Below are positions 54,999-64,000 of a stretch of 64,000 nt of DNA, piece after piece; within the stretch, counting starts at the first letter, position 1, and each line of letters begins with the position of its first letter. The stretch spans positions 19,329,501 to 19,393,500 of the forward strand of contig NC_088359.1 of NCBI RefSeq assembly GCF_036884655.1. Reading direction: 5' to 3'. Below the pieces are notes generated by a model, which made no database searches, was not told the DNA's origin, and was given only the letters and a program-made list of their open reading frames with translations. The translations under genes and the position numbers were made by a program. Origin of the DNA: Musa acuminata AAA Group (lineage: Eukaryota; Streptophyta; Magnoliopsida; Zingiberales; Musaceae).

Positions 54999-56687
54999 TG
55001 TTGAATCTCGGATTTTGATGATGAAGTCAATTGTCATTTGTTATCTAATCTATATGTTGAGATAAGTGTGTAGGATTAACTACGATGAAAATAAGATATG
55101 CAGTAGGAGTTGCGCCGGAGTCAAGACAATGATCACGTTGGGAGTTCGAGAGTTCGAAGGAAGTTCGGACAGTCGTCGGAGGTTCTACGGGAACAAATCC
55201 GAGAAGTCCATGAGCTTGCCAAAGAAGCTCGTCGGAACTCACCAAGTGGATCGTCGCAAGTCCAGGAGTTTGCCGGAAGTCCGCAGGAGCATCACCGAGG
55301 GTTCATCAGATGATCGACGGAAGTTCGCCGGAAGTTCGTCGAAAGAAGCGATTGATGCACCGGAGCAAGTTACAATAAATATCTTAGGAAAAATCGTAGT
55401 TAGCACAATGATTAAGTTGGAAATGGGAGGTGATCCCATTAACTTAATCTTGGGGCAATTGGGCCCCTAAAAAAACCCAAATTGGGCCGAATGGATCAAC
55501 CCATTGGGACCCTGATTTCTGCCAGGCGGTTCAACCACCTCAGTCAGGCGGTGGCACCGCCTAAGCTCAGTCTTCGAGCTCTGGCAGGAGGTGCAACCGC
55601 CCCTGACAGAGGTGGCACCGCTTGGGCTCGGTATCCGAGCTCTAGCTGAGCGGTGCAAACGCCTCAGTCAGGTAGTGGCACCGCTTGAGCTTGGTCTTCG
55701 AGCTCTAGCAGGAGGTTCAACCGCCCTTGACAGAGGTGGCACCACCCAGAGGCTCAGTCTTCGAGCTCTGCCAGGCGATGCAACTGCCTCAGTCAGGCGG
55801 TGCAACCGCTAGATCCCGGAATTCAGGGAATTGATAGTTTTGAGCTCCAAATTCAAACTGGGTTGGGGCCTATAAATACCCCACCCATTCAGCACTGAAA
55901 GGCAGCATACATACACCGAAATCCTGATCTTATTCTGTGATTCTTAGAGTTCAAAATTGTTGTAAAGACCAAAAGTTCTTCTCCCTCTTTTCTTCCAAGT
56001 TCTAATCTTTAAAGAGAGGAGAGAAAATTCTGAAAGGTTGTCTCCTAAACCTGTCAAAAGGAGTGAAACTGTAAAATGGTGGTTGGCCTTCGCCTATTGA
56101 AGGAAGGCCTCTAGTTGACGTCGGTGACCTCGTCGGTGGAGGAAGCCAAAAGTGGAGTAGGTCAAGATTGACCGAACCACTCTAAATCTCAGTTTGCATT
56201 TACTTTGAGCATCTTATCCTTACTGCAAATCTCCTCAAAAGCTTACTGCTTTCTGCGCATATACGATCGGGTTTCAATCTTTGCACTTCCGAATCGGCGT
56301 TTAGACGTAAATCAGTTTTATCGTACGATCATCATATTTTAGTTTGCGTTTATGTTTTAATTTCTATCATAACTGCAAACTGCCTTTATATCCTTGCTTT
56401 AACTGCATCTCGCTTAATCAAGTGATTTACGAATCAACATTTAGACATGAATCAATTTTTTCGTACGAATATCATATTTCAGTTTGCGCCTACTATCTGA
56501 TTTGAACCATAACTGCAAACTGCACTTATATCTTTGCTGCATCTCACTTAATCAAAAGTTAAAGTGATTTACGAATCGGCTTTCCTACCGAAATCACTTT
56601 TATCGAACGAACGTGATTTTTATCGTAGAAGGTTTTCCGCTACACTAATTCACCCCCCCCCCCCTCTTAGTGCTCTTGATCCTAACA
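54999..56687 (+). repeat. 5' LTR of element 8 (1,689 bp)
   Basis: TGTTGAATCTCGGATTTTG...TTGATCCTAACA. Palindrome array with GAGCTC words at 55520-55815, TATA box at 55871-55878, C run near 56652-56663. Confidence 0.92.
55871..55878 (+). promoter_or_regulatory. TATA box of element 8 LTR
   Basis: CCTATAAATACCCC about 60 bp downstream of the palindrome array, the family's constant promoter layout. Confidence 0.7.
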
Positions 56688-56689
56688 AT

Positions 56690-56701
56690 TGGTATCAGAG
56701 C
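56690..56701 (+). other. Primer-binding site, element 8
   Basis: Perfect TGGTATCAGAGC two bases after the LTR. Confidence 0.9.
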
Positions 56702-56737
56702 GGGGTTAACTCTCAAACGGATTAAAACCCAAGGGAG

Positions 56738-58320
56738 ATGGCATACGCCGGAAACCAAGAGGGCCATTCTATTACACGTCCACCCATGTTTAATGGGACG
56801 GACTACACCTATTGGAAGACCCGAATGAGGATCTTTCTTATTTCTATGGATTTTGAACTTTGGAATCTTGTCGAAAATGGATTTTCGAAGTTTTCTCTTC
56901 CAATGATCGATTGGAATGAATTGGAGAAGAAGGCTTTCGCTCTTAATGTAAAGGCTATGAATGCCTTATTTTGTGTGCTTGATAAAAATGAGTTCAACCG
57001 TGTTTCGATTTGTGAAATCGCATTTGATATTTGGCACACACTTGAAGTGACTCACGAAGGCACAAGTAGAGTGAAAGAGTCAAAAATCAATCTTTTGTTA
57101 CATTCTTTCGAACTTTTCCGGATGAAACCGAGTGAGACTATTGGCGACATGTTTACCCGTTTCACGGATGTCGTCAACGGTCCAAAAGGACTCAGAAAAA
57201 GTTTTTTGGATTTTGAGCTCGTAAATAAGATTCTAAGATCCCTTCCTAAGAGTTGGGATCCTAAAGTCACTGCTATTCAATAGGCGAAAGATCTAAACAA
57301 CTTCCCTCTTGAAGAACTAATCGGGTCATTAATGACCTACGAGATGACTTGCAAAGCTCATGAAGAGCAAGAAGACATCCTTCCAAAGAACAGGAAGGAT
57401 ATGGCACTTAGAACTTCAGAAGACCACTTGAGAGAAAACTCAAGTGATGAGGACTGTGACGATGACTTGGCACTTCTAACAAGAAAATTTAAAAAATTCA
57501 TTAAAAGAAATAAGTTTAAGAATGACACAAAAAATAAACTTGAACCCAAGAAGGACCAATTTATTTGCTATGAGTGCAAGAAGCTGGGACACTACAAGAG
57601 TGATTGTCCCCAAGTCAAAAAGAAAACATCAAAGAAGAAGGCGTTCAAAGCAACATGGGATGACTCGAGCGCGTCCGTAGAAGAGGAGTCCAACACCGAG
57701 CAAGTTGCTCATTACGCCTTAATGGCCATCGGAGAGGAGGTAACGAATTTAATAGATGCAGATTTATCATTTGATGAATTATTAAATGCCTTCCATGACT
57801 TATTTGATGAATGCAAGATTATTAGTAGAAAATACAAATTGCTAAAAAACAGCATTATAGTCTTACTTGTAATTTCGATAAGTTAAAGACTGAATATCAT
57901 GATAGTTTAGGTTCATACATAAAATGCCATGATCTAGAAACTCTCCAAAAGGAAAACTTGCTACTTAAGGACACCTTGAAGAAATTCGAGGTTGGTAGCA
58001 AGTCCTTGAACATGATCCTTGCAAACAAGGGTCACGTTCCCAAAAGAAGTGGAATCGGATTTGTGAGAAGTCCTCACCAAAATCCAACCACCTTTATAAA
58101 AGGCCCCATTTTACATGTTCGACACCAAAACAAATGCAACTTTTGTTGCAAACTTGGACACAAAACGTATTATTATCCATTCAAGAAAATTAGTCCAAAC
58201 AAATTAATTTGGGTTCTTAAAGGAATCATGATAAATTCTATGCAACATGATAAACAATGTAGATATATTTTTGAGGCACCCAAAAGCAAATGGGTACCTA
58301 AAGATCATCCTTTCTTGTAA
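56738..58320 (+). pseudogene. gag: Copia Gag of element 8 with intact CCHC knuckle; stop and frameshift
   Basis: Starts MAYAGNQEGHSITRPPMFNG and reads through DYTYWKTRMRIF and FELFRMKPSETIGDMFTRF. It has a stop at 57281-57283 (after AIQ) and continues to a complete zinc knuckle CYECKKLGHYKSDC (57566-57607). It then reads through GEEVTNLIDADLSFDELLNAF without the spacer junction seen in gag-only elements. A frameshift near 57865 precedes the second finger CNFCCKLGHKTYYYP (near 58135), which has lost its last Cys. It ends SKWVPKDHPFL at 58320. This is the full-length gag layout against which the gag-only family can be judged. Confidence 0.88.
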
Positions 58321-58410
58321 AGACATAAAACATCTTAAGCTGGGAGCAAGAAATAATATCCTGCTCTTTGGATTCTCGATATTCATGACCCGAGATCCAA
58401 AAAGAACTCG

Positions 58411-59083
58411 CGATGCTCTCTAGCCTAAATAACATAAGAGGATTAGAAGGTTAAAATTACAAATGTGATATAGATACAATCCTATTTGATCTCTCAGAAT
58501 TGGAAACCCATGATTCTCACTTCACATATCCTCTAGATTTTCAAACTCATTGATTTCATCTGTTCGTTACTTTCAAATCCAACTATATCATGAACTTACT
58601 AAGTTTGTCATGAACTTGCAAGGTTACCAACCTGAACAATCTGTCACAAACATGTACACGACATTTAGAGTATGCACGTCACAAGATCTATCTTGATCAT
58701 GCAAAATTTCTTATCTTACAATGAAAATTCTTACGTAATTACGTAAGTAAAGTTGATTGCTCTGAATGAAAATTCTTCTCAAGTCAAAAACATTCAAATC
58801 AGATCACATTGCGGTCAGATCAATTCTGCCTCTTCTTAACCCGAGCTAGGGCCGACGGTGGAACCGACCCCAACTCACTCCCTTCCCCTCTTTACTCTTC
58901 CAAAGCTTCGCCACCTCCATTTCACCCCTCATAGCATCCCAAATACTCCTCATTTTGAAGCAAAAGATCACCAATCTCTCCTTCTATTGAAGTTCTCACT
59001 AAGGTATTCTCTAAGAACCCCTTAAATTCTGTTTTTGATTCATTTACTCTTGCTCATTACTATCCTCTTAAATAGCAGTAGTT
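58411..59083. other. Unassigned region with a 16-bp ACGT palindrome
   Basis: No coding domain is recognised. 58731-58746 is TTACGTAATTACGTAA, a perfect palindrome made of two TTACGTAA sites. The stretch 58820-59080, G+C-richer and CT-rich, resembles a leader ahead of the 59084 ORF. It could be the displaced 3' part of element 8 or a separate element. Confidence 0.4.
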
Positions 59084-59393
59084 ATGGGGTCTAGAAGATC
59101 CTCAAGGGACAAAGGGAAGAGGAGATTAGTGGAAGATTTTGATCTTACCCTTTTCGATTCAAAATATTATGCTGAAAAGTTTTCCTCTTTCGAACTTAGG
59201 AGTGTCAATAAGGGAAAATATGTAGATTTAAATGAAATAAGAGACTTAGAGACAATCCAATGGTTTGCAAACTTAGATCTACTCCCTAGTTTACAAATTA
59301 GTGAACCCATCTATCCAAGACTTGTTAGATTGTTTTACAATAATATACAAGTAGATGAAGAAGAAAGAATGTTTACCTATCTCTTAGGACAAC
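59084..59393 (+). pseudogene. Truncated ORF resembling plant transposon-associated protein
   Basis: About 103 codons starting MGSRRSSRDKGKRRLVEDFD and including IQWFANLDLLPSLQISEPIY and LVRLFYNNIQVDEEERMF. The basic start followed by a LVRLFYNNI-type segment recalls the putative plant transposon protein family (Transposase_32 type) found in several LTR retrotransposons. I infer this from the pattern and am not certain. The gypsy 3 LTR interrupts it at 59394, and the frame continues into the LTR only by chance (to 59545). The remainder should lie beyond the far end of gypsy 3. Confidence 0.45.
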
Positions 59394-59829
59394 TGTTAGA
59401 ACCCTTGCAGATTCTAAACTTGGGGTTGATCTCTTTAGGGGATCGGCCTCCTTGGAACTCTATAGGGGTTCCTCCCTCCAAGTTGCTGCTCAAAGGCTGC
59501 AGAAAAGATTCATCTATTGCTTATGAAAAGAGGTGGAATACATGACTATTTATAGGGCTTCTAAACCCTAACTCATAATAGGACTCTTACTTAAGACTCC
59601 TACTTCTAAACAACTCCTAATAGGACTCTTACTCAAGACTCCTACTTCTAACCAACTCCTAATAGGACTCCTACTTAAGACTCTTATTCCTTTACAACTC
59701 CCTATTCTTCTCTAAGAAATAACCTCCTAACCCTAGCCGACCTCTTCACCTCTTTAATAGGGGTCGGCTTAGGTAGGTTTTACATGAATGTCCCTCTCAA
59801 TTAGGACTCTCCTAGCTAGAGTCCTAACA
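59394..59829 (-). repeat. 3' LTR of gypsy 3 (436 bp)
   Basis: TGTTAGAACCC...GAGTCCTAACA. It contains tandem copies of a roughly 42-bp CT-rich unit, TAGGACTCTTACTCAAGACT and variants (59578-59690). A minus-strand polypurine tract GAAGAGGGCGGGTC lies at 59830-59843. Confidence 0.85.
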
Positions 59830-59843
59830 GACCCGCCCTCTTC

Positions 59844-61985
59844 AAATCAGCCTTATCCTCGAGGCTGACGATTCATGAATTTTGGGAATTTGATCTTCAA
59901 GTCATCATAGTTCTCCCAAGTGGCATCTTCTGTTAGTAGGTTTGCCCACTGTATTAGCAATTCAGTAGTGGATCATCGTTGTCGAGTCACGATCCGTCGA
60001 CCAATAATAGCACTTGGCTGAGTCTGAAATTCTCCTTGGGTAGTCATATTTGGTGGGTGGCTTTGGGCTGTCTCCAAGCATCTATTTACAACTTTCGTTT
60101 GGTCGTCGGTTTGTGGGTGATATGCCGTACTCCTTTTCAATTTAGTACCCTGCATATAGAATAACTTTGTCCAAAATCTGCTCGTGAAGATGCAAGTAGA
60201 ATTTATCATAAGCACAATGCGTCCCTTATAGTGTAATTCTTTTGAGTCCCGATTGTAATGAGCCACGGAGCTTGGTGCTTCCTCTAATTTTTTTTGTATC
60301 TTACTGGTCTCCGAATCTTCCTGCCATTCCATCTTAATATCCTCAAGGAAGTCGCTGGTTGGAAGTAAAACAATCAAAAATTTAGCTTGCTCAGGTAGCT
60401 GCGAAAGCGCATCTGCAACAACATTCTCTTTCCACCTTTTGTAAGTTGTTTCATAATCAAATCCAAGAAATTTTGTTACCCATTTTTGCTACTCGGGGGA
60501 AGATATCTTCTGCTCCAAGAGATATTTTAGGCTTTTATGGTCAGTCTTGATTTGAAAGTATCGCCTGATCAAGTACGATCTCCACCTCGTTGTTGCGTGC
60601 ACAATGGCGAGCATCTCCTTATCATATGTTAACATGTTTTGATAGGGGGGAGATAATGTCTTGCTAATGTATGTGAGTGGTCGACAATCTTGCATGAGAA
60701 CGTCTCCCATTCTATCTCCAGATGCATCGGCCTTAATGATGAAGGGTCGGTTGAAATCTGGTAGCGCTAGCACCGGCATCATCGTTATGGCTGCCTTAAG
60801 TTTGTCGAAGGCAGTGGAGGCTCTGTTCGACCATTGGAAGACATCTTTTTCCAATAAGGAAGTAAGTGGTGCACTGATCTTTCCATAGTTTTTCACGAAC
60901 TTACGGTAGTAGCCTGTTAAACCCAAAAAGCCATGTAGCAATTTTATGTTCCTCGGGGTAGGCCAGTTTTGCATTGCTTCAATTTTGAAGCGGTCCACCG
61001 TCACACCTTCCTTTGATATGATATGCCCAAGATATTTCACCTTTTGTTGAAGAAAGTAAAAATTCGTAGTGGCCGTTGTGTGTTCGAAAGGCGGTTTTCG
61101 GTATGACTTCTTCATACACTCGTATTTGATAATACCCGGATCGAAGGTCTAGCTTTGTGAAGATTTGTGCTCCCTTTCATCTAGCAATTCATCTGCTATT
61201 GGAATAAGGTATTTGTTCTTGATGGTTATGCCATTGAGAGCTCGGTAATCAACGCATATTCGCCATGTTCCGTCCTTCTTGTGTACAAGTAGCACCAGTG
61301 AAAAGTTGAGGTTGCAACTTGGCCGAATAACTCCTGTTTCAAGCATCTCTTTTAAAATCCTTTCTATTTCATCATTCTGGAGATGTGGATACCGATATGG
61401 CTGAGTATTTGCTGGAGATTTGATTGGAAAAATCATTATACAATGATCATGCCGACGAGTAAGAGGCAGGTTGTGCGGCTCGTCAAATATATCTGAAAAT
61501 TCAGCAAGCAAAGGAAATAGGTTTGGATCTTCAAATTCTATTGGCTCTCCTTTAATTTGCTGCTCAAGTTGTATCAAAAAGCCCCTACATGCTTTATGCA
61601 AAACCTTCTCCATTTGTTGTGTGCAAATCATCGTTACGTCGCCCTCACGTTTCCCATGCAATATCACCTGTTTCTCCTTACTGTAAAATTTTATAAATAG
61701 TTGCATAAAATTCCAAGAAATATCACCTAATGTCATCAACCATTTAATTCTGAGCATGGCCTCATGATCATCAAGAGGGAGGAGGAAGAAATCTGCAATT
61801 ATCTCTTGGTCCTGCAGCAACAGTTTCACCTGCGGGCACCTATGATCACACTTCAAAATCCATCCGTTGGCGACCTTAACGACAAACCTGTTGCAATTCT
61901 CAATAGGTAAGTTCATATGGACAGCAACCTTACTGTTTAGGAAGTAATTAATGCTGCCCGTGTCGATGAGAACAGTGATTGGTTG
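59844..61985 (-). pseudogene. pol: Gypsy 3 Pol with RT and integrase core deletions
   Basis: Protease (61960-61700): [11 protein letters not shown] retains the catalytic Asp, but a stop precedes it (61983). RT start (61400-61190): [17 protein letters not shown]. At about 61077 the frame goes from the HNGHYEF segment straight to [13 protein letters not shown], skipping the region that in gypsy 1 contains VFFDDILIYG. RNase H (60800-60489): IIKADASGDRMGDVLMQ retains Asp. Integrase (60377-59973): jumps from HYKGRIVL to [12 protein letters not shown], losing the zinc-binding and first catalytic Asp regions, then [20 protein letters not shown], then a second jump to SHPP and [11 protein letters not shown]. 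It cannot encode active RT or integrase. Confidence 0.85.
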
Positions 61986-63083
61986 TTATTTGAGAAGGCC
62001 TCCAACTTTCATTGTTTGCGGGTTTGAGTAGCCAACTAGTGTATGTACCGTAACTTCGGTTGGTTGTGGCTCTTCTTCTATATCTTTTTCTTCATGTTTA
62101 AGGCTCTCTTTTGAATGTTCAATGACCTCTTCTTCTATCGGTTCAATCATAGGAAGTCCTCCTTTACTACAGCGATGCTCACGGCTCCACGGCTCATCAC
62201 AATGCCAACATAACCCCTTCGCATATCGCTCCCGAAGCTCTTCTCTTGTTAACCTCTTTGGTGTAGGGACTTGGTCAATAGTAGGGGGGGCTGAGGGCTT
62301 CAATATTACTGGTTGAGGAGTGACCCTAATCCTCTGAGCTTCATGGTTCAATTGCTCCTCTTGATGTCGTGCGAAAGAGATGACTGCCATAAGCGTATAC
62401 GGTTGTCGTGCTTTAACTTCTCCTCGGATCTTCGGCTTCAAGCCCTCAATGAAGGTCCTCAATAGCTGTTTTTGAGACCAATCATGAGTTTGATTAGATA
62501 ACCTTTCAAACCTGGTTTGGTACTCCTGAATGGTGGAAGTTTATCGGATCTTTGCTAGTTGTCCATCAATATTCTCGTAATCGGTTGGTCTGAAGCGGAT
62601 CAGCAGTCCTTCTTTAAATTGTTGTCATGAAAGGACTCCATAAGTATGTTCAAACCAGTCAAACCACTGTATAGCATCCCCTTCAAGATGTATAGCTGCA
62701 ATTTTCACCATAGATGCATCCGCGGTTTTGTGGTACTGAAAATATTGCTCCGCGCACGAGATCCAACCAATCGGGTCTCCTTCTTCCCATCTAGGGAAGT
62801 CCACTCTCATGCATGGATAGTTGGGTTCAGTCATAGAGCCTCCCCTCCCTTGGAACTCATCTCTTCGAACCTGGTGCGATTGGGCAAAGCTCTCTCCGTG
62901 ATATGATTTTTTCGGGCTTAGTGGTCGGCCCAATCTGAGTTTTGTAAAGAGCGTCTGAATCTTATCCTCCATTCGCTCCTCCAAGGCTTCGAATTTAGCA
63001 TTGATTGCCTCCTTAGATGCCATAGTATATGCCTCCAAATCTATGATGTTAAGATCTCTCTTTTGTTGTCAGGTTAAAGGCAT
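61986..63083 (-). pseudogene. gag: Gypsy 3 Gag with CCHC-like knuckle
   Basis: Probable original start at 63083 (MPLT, then a stop). The readable frame from 63038 contains MASKEAINAKFEALEERMEDKI, YPCMRVDFPRWEEGDPIGW and HLEGDAIQWFDWFEHTYGV. A break near 62620-62540 follows. The second part, 62462-61986, carries LTREELRERYAKGLCWHCDEPW and EHRCSKGG (knuckle), then GYSNPQTMKVGGLLK and a stop directly before protease. Confidence 0.82.
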
Positions 63084-64000
63084 GTATAGTTGAGAGAAGT
63101 GATGGTCGAAAGGATTGGTGGATCGATGGATGTAGGCTACGATTTAGGCTTATTTTGTGGCTCTTTTGGGTGCAGTTTGAGGGTGTGGTTTAGTGGAGTT
63201 TTAGGGCTATGGATGAAAGTTTTGGATCTGTGGTAGATGGTAGCAAAGGTTTGATAGAAATCAGTGGAAGTTGCAGCAAGTATGTGTTGTCTTGTAAGAG
63301 TAGAATTGTCGTCGAAGAAACAATGGTTTCTCGATGTAATTTCTACCAAAAACTTGAGAGAAATGAGGAGGGAATTGATAGCAAAATCATAGTTTATATG
63401 ACAGCAAGGATGTCTAATTTAATCAAGAGAATTTCGGCAGTATAACAGCAAGGAAATTGGTGCAAGTTGCGATTGCAGAATTCTCGTCGAAAAATTTCAG
63501 CGGGTTATGATGAAAATTTGCAGCAACATAAAATCATTTTTAGAGATGAATTTCATAATAGATTAATCTTAGATGGAAGCCAAGATGATCTATGAAGTGT
63601 ATAAGAAATTTCATTAGAAAAAGATTGCAAATAGATGGGTTAAGGCAACAATATGCGGCTGAAATTTTCTGCAGCATAGATTTTTAGGTATAGCAGACTG
63701 GACATAAAAGATCAGTGGTTTATATTGAGAATTTTTTGATGAAACCAAAGGAAAATCCACTGCTAGGAATTGTCAAAGCTATCATAAAAATTTCGTAGTG
63801 ATTTGGATAGAAACAATGTAGTATCAAGATCAAACAAACAGTGCTATGCGGCTGAAATTTTACAGTGCAGATTTTCAAGTATAGCAGATTTGACGTAAAA
63901 GATCAATGGTTTATATTGAGAATTTTTTGAAAAAACCAAAGGAAAATCTGCTGTTAGGAAGTGTCAAAGATGTCATAAAAATTTTATAGAAATTTGGATA
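63084..64000 (-). other. Leader of gypsy 3 with 193-bp direct repeat
   Basis: AT-rich non-coding leader, unlike the GC-rich leader of gypsy 1. Two direct copies beginning ATGCGGCTGAAATTT at 63653 and 63846 share TTTATATTGAGAATTTTTTGA and continue to the window edge. No coding domain is recognised, and the primer site and 5' LTR lie beyond the window. Confidence 0.65.

Larger units (their letters stand above)
54999..58410 (+). mobile_element. Element 8: Sirevirus-like Copia, LTR and gag only (3' truncated)
   Basis: 5' LTR 54999-56687, primer-binding site, gag, then a badly decayed start of protease (about 58343-58400, a remnant of the DSGCS region with CGATATTCATGACC). After about 58410 similarity to element 7 is lost. 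No 3' LTR is in the window. It is inserted in the gag of element 7, but the rest of element 7 is not found beyond it, so the right side was rearranged. Confidence 0.8.
59394..64000 (-). mobile_element. Gypsy 3: Ty3/Gypsy element, 5' end outside the window
   Basis: Same superfamily branch as gypsy 1 by gag knuckle, pol and chromodomain-like tail. 3' LTR at 59394-59829, then pol and gag on the minus strand, then a long leader to the window edge. Left flank ACAAC is the predicted target duplication. Internal deletions remove the catalytic heart of both RT and integrase. Confidence 0.85.

Noticed and set aside
1..64000. tRNA, rRNA, or host gene exons
   Set aside because: No cloverleaf, conserved rRNA segment or non-transposon protein domain was recognised on either strand; this was by eye, without covariance-model search.

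Overview
This window is plant nuclear DNA made almost entirely of nested, decayed retrotransposons. I find no host gene, tRNA, rRNA or CRISPR array. The LTR retrotransposons use a primer-binding site matching plant initiator tRNA-Met (TGGTATCAGAGC). The families are Ty1/Copia of Sirevirus (SIRE/Maximus) type, Ty3/Gypsy with a chromodomain-like tail, and an L1-type LINE. The LTR style and the copia/gypsy mix suggest a monocot, possibly Musaceae or another Zingiberales, but this species guess is weak.

Layout, left to right. 1-4484: gag-bearing 5' part of Sirevirus-like element 1 (minus), inserted in a LINE tail (4485-5122). 5123-5403: Sirevirus LTR scrap. 5404-8323: broken Ty3/Gypsy element (gypsy 2, minus). 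8324-10980: large Gypsy-type LTR with a 30-bp minisatellite. 10981-19628: element 2 (minus), with a solo LTR nested in its 3' LTR. 19629-36019: element 4 (minus). Its 3' LTR holds a solo LTR (19988-21482) and a full-length Gypsy (gypsy 1, 22201-27753), and its interior holds a 5'-truncated LINE (28056-31204).

At 36019/36020 orientation flips. 36020-43935 is plus-strand element 6, with element 5 (36959-42220) inserted in its TATA box. 43936-48212 is a plus LTR carrying a tandem TRIM array (44233-47588), which itself carries a 2.7-kb solo LTR (44712-47445). 48216-48891 is another LTR scrap. 48892-54998 is element 7 (minus), the only Copia here with a recognisable pol. 54999-58410 is element 8 (plus: LTR and gag). 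58411-59393 is unassigned sequence with a short transposon-type ORF. 59394-64000 is gypsy 3 (minus), running off the window.

The most notable system is a gag-only, presumably non-autonomous Sirevirus-like family (elements 1, 2, 4, 5, 6). Members have about 1.6-kb LTRs and a gag ORF that has lost its zinc knuckle. Where the interior is preserved, an AT-rich spacer with repeated polypurine cassettes replaces pol. Elements 7 and 8 look like relatives that could have supplied enzymes. LTRs of this group carry arrays of GGCGGTACCACCGCC-type palindromes upstream of the TATA box, and three unrelated insertions landed inside those palindromes. Almost every coding region is broken, so this is a fossil record rather than an active locus.
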